DNA of 29,642 nucleotides from a virus, in IMG/VR virus record IMGVR_UViG_3300006916_010552, positions 1 through 29,642 of that record; one strand, 5' to 3'. This document shows, in pieces, positions 11,828 to 18,202 of this stretch. The position numbers were made by a program, and so were the translations under genes. Each line of letters begins with the position of its first letter. Within the stretch, counting starts at the first letter, position 1. The notes beneath the pieces are model-generated. The model was given only the letters and a program-made list of their open reading frames with translations. It did no database searches and was not told the origin of the DNA.

Positions 11828-12409
11828 ATGGAAATGATTTTAGATTTAGCCATGACTTTTTGGCAATGGGTAGTCTTTGGAGTACTTGTATTAATTGGAT
11901 TTATTTCCAATAAATTTGATGGTCAGGGCGAGCATCGTGTAGGTTTTAAATATGCAGAAATGCCTCATATGACACCTCTTCCTATTGCTACGAAAGACAA
12001 AGGTTTCTTTAAAGCAATTTGGCATTGGTTAATGGGAGTTCGTCAATGGAGAATTCAAGACGATTTTTATTATGAGTTAGAAGGTGAGAAATATGTAATT
12101 CCTAAAGGTTTTGAGTTTGATGGCGCTTCTGTACCTAAGTTTTTGGCTATGTGGCTATCTCCTGTCGGGGTGCTTCTTATGGGCGGTCTTGTTCATGATT
12201 ATGCTTACAAGTATGCAGCTTTAATGAGTGACACGGGGGGTCGACCTCATGTTCATCACATGGACCAAAAAACTGCCGATAAGTTATTTAGGGATATTTG
12301 TATTGAAGTAAATGGCTTCAAACTTTTAAACTATCTTGCTTACTGGGCACTTCGTGCCGGTGGCTTTGTGGCTTGGAATGGTCACAAGAAAAGAGGAACT
12401 CATCTTTAA
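11828..12409 (+). CDS. DUF1353 protein with N-terminal membrane segment
   Basis: The start at 11828 is chosen because GGAG stands 7 bases upstream. Residues about 8-28 (AMTFWQWVVFGVLVLIGFI) form a membrane anchor. Residues about 80-190 carry the DUF1353 pattern: YVIPKGFEFDGASVPKFL, then LVHDYAYKYA with a His-Asp pair, TADKLFRDIC and YWALRAGGFVAWNG. DUF1353 occurs in many phages and has no established function; its conserved Asp and His-Asp residues may bind a metal, which is inference. Most family members lack the membrane segment, so this form is probably tethered to the inner membrane. It lies upstream of the first oxygenase. Confidence 0.75.
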   Translation: MEMILDLAMTFWQWVVFGVLVLIGFISNKFDGQGEHRVGFKYAEMPHMTPLPIATKDKGFFKAIWHWLMGVRQWRIQDDFYYELEGEKYVIPKGFEFDGASVPKFLAMWLSPVGVLLMGGLVHDYAYKYAALMSDTGGRPHVHHMDQKTADKLFRDICIEVNGFKLLNYLAYWALRAGGFVAWNGHKKRGTHL

Positions 12410-12426
12410 TTTTATAAGGTATTTAG

Positions 12427-13059
12427 ATGTACGAAGAACAACAAAATATAATTATTGTTGATAATATTTGGTCAAATGTGGATAAAGTAAGAGAATATGC
12501 TCTTACTCTTACATATGACACTGAAAATTTTGGGAATCATTTTTGGAGGACTCCTGCTCAATTAGATATGGGAATGATTCCTGTATTAGAGAAATATGTT
12601 GGCTCTACTATTCTTAGGGATCATTTTTGGGAGGTTCCCCCAGACCCTACTAAGCATCACCATATGAATATGACTTTTTACAAAGTTATAAATGAGAACG
12701 GATATAATGCCTGGGCTAATCATATTCACCATGACGGAGCAGATTGGACAGGTATTATATACCTTGATCCAGATATGGGCCCTGAAGTAGGAACTCAGTT
12801 ATGGAAACATAAGCTTAGTGGAGATGAATTTGCATTTGGACAAACTAATCATGTGAAAAAGAATGATGGAGGGTATGAAAGGTTTTGGGATAAAAGATGT
12901 GAGTCTCCCGAAGAATTTATACCTACAGATTATTTAGCTTATAAATATAATAGGATGGTTCTGTTTAAGGGAGGAATGTTTCATTCAGCTGTATATCCTC
13001 CAACTTTACCAGATCAATCAAGATTAAGTATGTTTTTATACTTTAACGTGGAGTATTAA
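12427..13059 (+). CDS. 2OG-Fe(II) oxygenase-like protein (210 aa)
   Basis: 2-oxoglutarate/Fe(II) oxygenases hydroxylate proteins, nucleic acids or small molecules. The iron ligands appear as His101-x-Asp103 (NHIHHDGADWTG) and His186 (LFKGGMFHSA), and Arg199 (SRLSMFLYF) is in place to bind 2-oxoglutarate. The strand GIIYLDPD and the turn LFKGGMFH match this double-stranded beta-helix fold. The first 80 residues are a helical cap. AAGGT lies 8 bases upstream. A second, different oxygenase lies at 14368. The substrate is unknown; virion or host proteins are possibilities. Confidence 0.75.
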   Translation: MYEEQQNIIIVDNIWSNVDKVREYALTLTYDTENFGNHFWRTPAQLDMGMIPVLEKYVGSTILRDHFWEVPPDPTKHHHMNMTFYKVINENGYNAWANHIHHDGADWTGIIYLDPDMGPEVGTQLWKHKLSGDEFAFGQTNHVKKNDGGYERFWDKRCESPEEFIPTDYLAYKYNRMVLFKGGMFHSAVYPPTLPDQSRLSMFLYFNVEY

Positions 13060-13224
13060 ATGAGTAAATATTTGCTAAAAATTATGGGAGAAAGAACTTC
13101 TCTAGACGGGGTCGCTCTTATTGCAATTTGTGGCGCTGTAATTCTTTTTGGAGGCCTTGCAAAAATTGCAGCTTGGGCAGGACTGGGGTATGGATTATAT
13201 ACCCTTTTAAAGACGGAGGACTAA
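13060..13224 (+). CDS. 54-aa membrane protein, possibly holin-like
   Basis: The ATG directly follows the stop of the oxygenase gene. The protein starts MSKYLLKIMG and has one or two hydrophobic stretches (GVALIAICGAVILFGGLA and IAAWAGLGYGLYTLL, about residues 17-50) with a short charged end (KTED). The gene stops one base before the ATG of the EF-hand protein, and its last codons contain the GGAGG ribosome binding site of that gene. Location just upstream of the EF-hand protein and cell wall hydrolase suggests a holin or antiholin; this is inferred. Confidence 0.65.
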   Translation: MSKYLLKIMGERTSLDGVALIAICGAVILFGGLAKIAAWAGLGYGLYTLLKTED

Positions 13225-13554
13225 ATGAGCGATCATACAGTAGATTCAGACGTAGCAAAAGAGATTGATGCAAATGGTGATGGGCACATCTCAAAAGAAG
13301 AATGGGATATGCACATGGAGTTCAAGCGCAAAGAGCTTGAAGATAAAGACGCACAGCGTGATGCAATCCGTAAGATGGCTTGGTTTTCATTGATCGGTCT
13401 TTTGGTATATCCTTTTGGTATTTTTTGCACAGCGTTATTTGGATTAGATAAAGGAGCGGAGTTAATTGCTGATATTGCTCCTACATACTTTGCATCTATT
13501 GCAGTATTAGTATCCGCATTCTTTGCTGCTGATGCAGTAGGTAAAAACAAGTGA
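13225..13554 (+). CDS. EF-hand membrane protein, candidate calcium-binding holin
   Basis: Residues 15-26 are a canonical EF-hand loop (DANGDGHISKEE) with Asp15, Asn17, Asp19, Ser23 and Glu26 at the calcium-binding positions. A charged helix follows, then two hydrophobic spans at about residues 51-72 and 83-103, giving a two-span topology with a soluble N-terminal calcium site. It stands directly before the cell wall hydrolase in a GTGA overlap, the usual place of a holin. Together with the 54-aa membrane protein it completes a lysis cassette. A single EF-hand normally needs a partner, so dimers are likely. Holin function is inferred from position and topology. Confidence 0.7.
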   Translation: MSDHTVDSDVAKEIDANGDGHISKEEWDMHMEFKRKELEDKDAQRDAIRKMAWFSLIGLLVYPFGIFCTALFGLDKGAELIADIAPTYFASIAVLVSAFFAADAVGKNK

Positions 13555-13997
13555 AATTAGTTTTATTATTTTTGCTACTACTGCCGCTCTCGGCAGTAGC
13601 TAGCAAAGATATAGAATGTTTAGCTACTAATATTTATTTTGAAAGTAGAGGAGAATCCTTGGCGGGGCAAGTGGCTGTAGCCCATGTTACAATGAATCGA
13701 GTATTCTCCTCTAAATTTCCGAATAGTATATGTGAGGTTGTATATCAAGCTAAGTACGATCAAATGCTCCCTTTAAAGAATCAGTGTCAATTTTCTTGGT
13801 ATTGCGACGGGCTAAAAGAAATTATAAAAGATAAAAAAGCTTATGAAAAAGCTAAAAATGTAGCTTTTTATGTCTTACACGGGGGACTAGATATAACAGA
13901 CGGAGCTTTGTATTATCATTCCCATACTGTAAGTCCTGATTGGAATAAAGAAATGAATCACACGGTTACTATAGGTAACCATATATTTTATAAATGA
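13551..13997 (+). CDS. Exported SleB-type cell wall hydrolase (endolysin)
   Basis: The family (Hydrolase_2) cleaves peptidoglycan. A signal peptide (MKLVLLFLLLLPLSAVA) precedes the catalytic domain, which begins IECLATNIYFESRGESLAGQ, with Glu31 the likely catalytic acid. Conserved segments VAHVTMNRV, CQFSWYCDG, the DITDGALYYHSHTVSPDW block and the terminal GNHIFY all match. With 148 residues it is the catalytic domain alone. The GTG start overlaps the stop of the EF-hand gene (GTGA). The signal peptide means export through the host Sec system, so lysis would depend on release or activation by a holin, unlike endolysins that need a hole to cross the membrane. Confidence 0.9.
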   Translation: MKLVLLFLLLLPLSAVASKDIECLATNIYFESRGESLAGQVAVAHVTMNRVFSSKFPNSICEVVYQAKYDQMLPLKNQCQFSWYCDGLKEIIKDKKAYEKAKNVAFYVLHGGLDITDGALYYHSHTVSPDWNKEMNHTVTIGNHIFYK

Positions 13998-14371
13998 GCT
14001 ATTCAGAACAAGTTCTCGATCATTATAATAATCCTCGTAATGTCGGAAAACTAAACAAAGAGGATGAAGATGTTGGCACAGGCATGGTGGGAGCTCCTGC
14101 GTGTGGTGATGTAATGCAATTACAAATAAAGGTAAATGATAATGGAATTATCGAAGATGCTAGGTTTAAAACCTACGGATGCGGAAGTGCTATTGCTTCT
14201 TCCTCCCTCCTTACCGAATGGGTTAAAGGTCGTAGTCTTGACGAAGCTGGGAGTATTAAAAACACCGACATCGCCGAGGAACTCGCCCTCCCGCCCGTCA
14301 AAATCCACTGTAGTGTGCTTGCAGAAGATGCGATTAAAGCTGCGATCGAAGACTACAGGAGCAAACATTGA
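13994..14371 (+). CDS. iscU: IscU iron-sulfur cluster scaffold protein
   Basis: IscU assembles iron-sulfur clusters with cysteine desulfurase IscS and passes them on with HscA/HscB. All functional residues sit at the positions of Escherichia coli IscU: Cys37 and Asp39 in APACGDV, Cys63 in YGCGSAIASSS, the HscA-binding motif LPPVK at 99-103, and His105-Cys106. At 125 residues it is full length, so it is probably active with host IscS, none of the other isc genes being present. It starts in an ATGA overlap with the hydrolase and ends in a TTGA overlap with an oxygenase. The middle (about 14200-14330) is richer in GC than its neighbours, a possible sign of transfer. It is a clear auxiliary metabolic gene. 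Confidence 0.95.
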   Translation: MSYSEQVLDHYNNPRNVGKLNKEDEDVGTGMVGAPACGDVMQLQIKVNDNGIIEDARFKTYGCGSAIASSSLLTEWVKGRSLDEAGSIKNTDIAEELALPPVKIHCSVLAEDAIKAAIEDYRSKH

Positions 14372-14931
14372 TCCCTTATAAAGTATACGATAACTTTTTT
14401 TCACAAGAAGAACTAACATCAGTATGGCAAGAATTTGATAAAAATGTTTTATCAAAAGTAACTACTGACACAGGTACTGCAACTCACGAGGGACAGCCTT
14501 TAAAAGATAACTGGGGTTGCTGGCTTGGACATGTTTTTCCTGATAATAGTACTAAAATTCCTCAATCCCCCTATACTAATATTATAGAAAATATCGAAGC
14601 AGAGGAGGAATGGTTCTGGAGATATTTTTTAAAAACCAAGGCAAGTGCTTTATTATCTTATTACGGTGATGGGGACTCTTATGGAAAGCATTTTGATCAA
14701 ACCCTAATAACTTGTTTAACTTGGTTAAATATTTACCCAGAGAAAACTTTTACAGGAGGAGATCTTATTCTGGAGGGCGGAAAAGACATCGTAGAGTACA
14801 AACATAATAGAACTGTTATTTTCCCCTCTATGATGTTTCATGAAGTGACTCCCGTGAAACTTCTAGACCCAGAGAAAGAATACTCAGGAAGATTTTGCTT
14901 AACTTTATTTTTTATGCAGGACGAAACATGA
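14368..14931 (+). CDS. Prolyl-4-hydroxylase-like 2OG-Fe(II) oxygenase
   Basis: The iron ligands are His108-x-Asp110 (GKHFDQ) and His158 (MMFHEV), and Arg175 (SGRFCLTLFF) is the likely 2-oxoglutarate anchor. The core runs LSYYGDGDSYGKHFD, LTWLNIYP, FTGGDLILEGG and TVIFPSMMFHEV, the standard layout of the P4H-type oxygenase fold. The start is TTG in a four-base TTGA overlap with iscU, with AGGAG 8 bases upstream. The gene overlaps the large terminase start (ATGA). Its close coupling with iscU suggests a shared iron theme, though these enzymes use mononuclear iron and not clusters. The substrate is unknown. Confidence 0.82.
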   Translation: MIPYKVYDNFFSQEELTSVWQEFDKNVLSKVTTDTGTATHEGQPLKDNWGCWLGHVFPDNSTKIPQSPYTNIIENIEAEEEWFWRYFLKTKASALLSYYGDGDSYGKHFDQTLITCLTWLNIYPEKTFTGGDLILEGGKDIVEYKHNRTVIFPSMMFHEVTPVKLLDPEKEYSGRFCLTLFFMQDET

Positions 14932-16229
14932 TAGAAATAAGTAGAGCTGATATTATCAGCGAATATATTGTAAATTCTCAGGACCCTAGACGGTTTATAA
15001 AATTACCAATAGAACCCTACTTAGAGTTATTACAAGTTACCCCTTTAGAGTCTCAAATGGCATTAATAAATGCTATAAACAATCCTAAGTACAGGTTTGT
15101 ATCTGCGGCTCTATCAAGGCGTCAAGGAAAAACTTATATTGCAAATATTGTAGGGCAATTAGTGTCTTTAATTCCTAATTCGCATATTTTAATTATGTCT
15201 CCGAACTATTCCTTGTCTCAAATATCTTTTGATCTTCAGAGAAATCTGATCAAGCATTTTGATCTAGAAGTAACTAAGGATAATGCGAAAGATAAAGTTA
15301 TTGAATTATCTAACGGTTCTACAGTTAGAATGGGTTCAGTAAACCAAGTAGACTCAGTAGTTGGTAGAAGCTACGATCTTATTATTTTTGATGAAGCTGC
15401 ACTAACAGATGGTAGAGACGCTTTTAATGTGGCTCTTAGACCTACACTTGATAAAGATAATTCAAAAGCTCTTTTCATTTCTACCCCACGAGGTAAGACT
15501 AACTGGTTTGCAGAGTTTTGGAATAGAGGCTTCTCAGAAGAGTTTCCTGAATGGGCCTCTATTAGAGCAACTTATAAAAGTAATCCTAGAATGTCGGAAA
15601 ACGATATTAAAGAAGCTAGAAAGTCTATGAGTGAAGCTGAATTTAGACAAGAGTATGAAGCAGACTTTAATACTTATGAAGGGCAGATTTGGTCATTTGA
15701 CGCATTAGAGTGTGTCGCTAATTTAGAAGACCTAGACGTATCTAGAATGGATGTATTCGCAGGATTAGACGTAGGTTACAGGGATCCTACTGCTTTTTGC
15801 GTAATAGGATATGATTGGGATGAAGAAAAATACTATGTATTAGATGAGTACTTAAACTCAGAAAGGACCACAGAGCAACATGCTACAGAGATACAGAAGC
15901 TTATGGATAAGTGGGATATTGACTATATTTTTATTGACTCTGCTGCTCAGCAGACACGATTTGACTTTGCACAAAATTTCGACATTTCTACCACAAACGC
16001 TAAAAAATCCGTACTTGATGGAATTGCACATGTTGCAGCCATTGTAGATAACAATAAACTTATTGTAGATCAGAGATGTAATGAAACTCTGTCCTGTTTA
16101 GATCAATATCAGTGGGACCCTAATCCTAATCTTGCTAGAGAGAAGCCTAGACATAACTATGCGTCTCACATGGCCGATGCTTTACGTTATGCATTATATA
16201 GTTTTGTTACTACTTCAACGGGATTTTGA
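14928..16229 (+). CDS. Terminase large subunit
   Basis: TerL is the ATP-driven motor and nuclease that packages DNA into proheads. The ATPase has a Walker A-like SRRQGKT at about residues 63-69, Walker B LIIFDEAA near residue 150, and the coupling motif ISTPRGKT. The nuclease half has GLDVGYRDPTAF near residue 280, FIDSAAQQ and HMADALRYAL with the acidic metal ligands. At 433 residues it is of normal size. The ATG at 14928 in an ATGA overlap is preferred over a start at 14895 inside the oxygenase gene. The small subunit lies about 8.8 kb upstream, an unusual separation. Confidence 0.95.
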   Translation: MIEISRADIISEYIVNSQDPRRFIKLPIEPYLELLQVTPLESQMALINAINNPKYRFVSAALSRRQGKTYIANIVGQLVSLIPNSHILIMSPNYSLSQISFDLQRNLIKHFDLEVTKDNAKDKVIELSNGSTVRMGSVNQVDSVVGRSYDLIIFDEAALTDGRDAFNVALRPTLDKDNSKALFISTPRGKTNWFAEFWNRGFSEEFPEWASIRATYKSNPRMSENDIKEARKSMSEAEFRQEYEADFNTYEGQIWSFDALECVANLEDLDVSRMDVFAGLDVGYRDPTAFCVIGYDWDEEKYYVLDEYLNSERTTEQHATEIQKLMDKWDIDYIFIDSAAQQTRFDFAQNFDISTTNAKKSVLDGIAHVAAIVDNNKLIVDQRCNETLSCLDQYQWDPNPNLAREKPRHNYASHMADALRYALYSFVTTSTGF

Positions 16230-16252
16230 GAACACCTACTTAAAAATAGTTG

Positions 16253-16281
16253 TTGACATCTTACCTCCCTTTGTATATAAT
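16253..16281 (+). promoter_or_regulatory. Consensus sigma70 promoter before HNH and portal genes
   Basis: TTGACA (16253-16258) and TATAAT (16276-16281) match the sigma70 consensus at every position with the ideal 17-base spacing. Transcription would start near 16288, giving a short leader before the ATG at 16302. It separates the capsid unit from the long upstream unit. Confidence 0.9.
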
Positions 16282-16301
16282 TTCAGATAACTAGGATTAA
16301 A

Positions 16302-16673
16302 ATGAAAGAACTTAAAAGAGACCCTGTTAAATATGTCAGAGACAAGGCAAAAGCAGGGTACAAAAAAGATACCAAGTGCTATATTTGTAGCGCTGAGATA
16401 GAGTTAGACTTTCATCATTACTATAGTTTAGCGCCTCTACTTGATCAATTCGTAAAAGAGAGGAACTATCATATAGAAGATATTAGAGATTTTAGAGAGG
16501 AGTTTATAAACGAACACTGGGAAGAGTTGTATGATTGGACTGTAACTCTGTGCCATACTCATCACTTAAAACTTCATTCTATATATGGAAGAAATCCTCC
16601 ATTACATGCTGCCAAGAAACAGATGAGATGGACAGAGCTACAAAGAGAGAAACATTTAAATGGCTTGGTATAA
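16302..16673 (+). CDS. HNH-type zinc-finger nuclease-like protein
   Basis: The protein has a first Cys pair (TKCYICSAEI), the HNH-type histidines in ELDFHHYYSL, and a later LCHTHHLKLHSIYG that supplies the other half of a zinc-binding His-Cys motif. Its 123 residues fit small HNH endonucleases. HNH proteins next to terminases often help cos-type packaging by nicking DNA, and here the gene lies between large terminase and portal, which fits that role. AGGA lies 7 bases upstream. It is the first gene after the consensus promoter and overlaps portal by 14 bases. The HNH motif is unusual, because Cys-X2-Cys and the CHTHH segment are far apart, so activity is inferred. Confidence 0.72.
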   Translation: MKELKRDPVKYVRDKAKAGYKKDTKCYICSAEIELDFHHYYSLAPLLDQFVKERNYHIEDIRDFREEFINEHWEELYDWTVTLCHTHHLKLHSIYGRNPPLHAAKKQMRWTELQREKHLNGLV

Positions 16674-17871
16674 TTTTTGGAGGACAGAAAAACAAGTAGA
16701 CTTGGACAAACTAAATCCTGTTCAAGAATACTATGCAGGAAACATCGAGCCTTCTAGAGAGTTCACTTTTAGTTACGAGAGGGCTTACGAAGACTTAGAA
16801 ATTGTCAATCGTGGCGTTAATATGATCGTAGACGATTGTTCTGAAATTGATTATATAGTACATCCTCAAACAAAAGGTACGCCGGTTGTAAAAGGAAACA
16901 AAAGAAGTAAGATAGAACTACTTTTAAATACGGAACCAAATCCTTTTCAGGATATTTCTTCATTTAGAAGAAACCTTTTTACAGACTACTTACTTGATGG
17001 TAATATTTTTATTTATTTTGATGGGGTACACCTATACCACTTAGCAGCTCCTAAAATATCGGTACATGCGTCTGAGAAGACTTATATTTCTCATTATACC
17101 TTTGAAGGTGGAGCGGGTAAAAAGGTAAATTTTGACCCTAAAGAAATTATACATATTAAAGAAAACTCTTTCTATTCCACGTATAGGGGAGTATCTAGAC
17201 TGAAGCCAGCATTAAGAACTATGATTCTTATGAGAAATATGCGATCTTTCCAAGATAATTTCTTTAAAAATGGGGCAGTACCGGGGTTGGTACTTAAAGC
17301 AAAAGACTCTCTATCAGAAAAAATTAAAGATAGACTGATTATGGCATGGACCACTAGATACCAGCCTCAATCTGGAGGTAAGAGACCTCTTATTCTCGAC
17401 GGTGGAATGGAAGTAGATGAGATCTCTTCCACAAACTTTAAAGAATTAGACTTTCAAAATGCTATTTCTGAGAATGAAAAAATTATTTTGAAATCTTTAG
17501 GTATTCCACCAATTTTATTGGATTCGGGTAATAATGCAAATATTCGACCAAACATGAGATTGTACTATTTAGAAACAGTAATGCCGATAGTTCAAAAAGT
17601 AAGTTCTGCTTTAGAAAGGTACTTTGGATTTTGCGTAAAAGAAGATATTAGTGATATTCAATCTCTACAACCAGAACTTCGAGACCAGTCGAATTTTTAT
17701 TCTACTCTTGTAAATTCTGGTATTATTACAGCAAACGAAGCTCGTGTTGCTATGAATTTTGAAGAAATAGACGGCTGCGGTGCTATACGAATACCTGCAA
17801 ACATAGCAGGATCAGCAGCTAATCCGTCAGAGGGTGGAAGACCTGTAGATGAGGACCAAGTAGATGAGTAG
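16660..17871 (+). CDS. HK97-type portal protein
   Basis: Portal forms the dodecameric channel for DNA entry at one capsid vertex. Of 403 residues, the N-terminal part carries VNRGVNMIVDDCSEIDY and LNTEPNPFQDISSFRR, and the core has LLDGNIFIYF, EIIHIKENSF, YRGVSRLKPALRT and the clip/stem FFKNGAVPGLVLK. Then come GGMEVDEI and the C-terminal LGIPPILLDSGNNANIRPNM, a strong HK97 portal pattern. The C-terminal end (SEGGRPVDEDQVDE) is flexible and acidic. It starts inside the HNH gene and its end overlaps the next gene by 8 bases. Confidence 0.95.
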   Translation: MAWYNFWRTEKQVDLDKLNPVQEYYAGNIEPSREFTFSYERAYEDLEIVNRGVNMIVDDCSEIDYIVHPQTKGTPVVKGNKRSKIELLLNTEPNPFQDISSFRRNLFTDYLLDGNIFIYFDGVHLYHLAAPKISVHASEKTYISHYTFEGGAGKKVNFDPKEIIHIKENSFYSTYRGVSRLKPALRTMILMRNMRSFQDNFFKNGAVPGLVLKAKDSLSEKIKDRLIMAWTTRYQPQSGGKRPLILDGGMEVDEISSTNFKELDFQNAISENEKIILKSLGIPPILLDSGNNANIRPNMRLYYLETVMPIVQKVSSALERYFGFCVKEDISDIQSLQPELRDQSNFYSTLVNSGIITANEARVAMNFEEIDGCGAIRIPANIAGSAANPSEGGRPVDEDQVDE

Positions 17872-18202
17872 TGTTAGACAAAGAAAAACTGCAATAGAGC
17901 AAGTAGCTAGAGATATTAAAGACTATAGTTTGGAAAGAGGAATTACTTATCCTGCATATTTACAAATTGTAGCACAACCTCTTCTTCCTTCAAGCCTTAG
18001 AAAAAGTTTTAAAAGTTGGAGACGTATGATCTCAGCAGTAGAAAAAGCGCACCCAGATGTATGGGATCATAGTATACAGGCTGCGCCGGAACCAGTAGCG
18101 ACTCCAGAACCTACTCCAGAACCTGTAATTGCAGAAGATCCTCTGGAAGCATTGAAGAAGTCTAGTTCTACTGGAACTGAAGTTGAGGAAAGCGATGAAT
18201 AA
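17864..18202 (+). CDS. Small protein between portal and protease (112 aa)
   Basis: The protein has a basic helical N-terminal half (SVRQRKTAIEQVARDIKDYS, later SFKSWRRMISAVEKA) and a Pro/Glu-rich C terminus (APEPVATPEPTPEPVIAEDP) that is probably disordered. I do not recognise the family. Its place between portal and the protease-capsid gene, and overlaps of 8 bases at both ends, mark it as part of the head operon. It might be a minor capsid or assembly factor, but no motif supports that. Pro-Glu repeats can be linkers or spacers. Confidence 0.6.
   Translation: MSSVRQRKTAIEQVARDIKDYSLERGITYPAYLQIVAQPLLPSSLRKSFKSWRRMISAVEKAHPDVWDHSIQAAPEPVATPEPTPEPVIAEDPLEALKKSSSTGTEVEESDE

Noticed and set aside
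14120-14455. 111-aa antisense frame and 81-aa alternative frame across iscU
   Set aside because: Both are shadows of iscU, whose motifs are unmistakable; no start signals support them.
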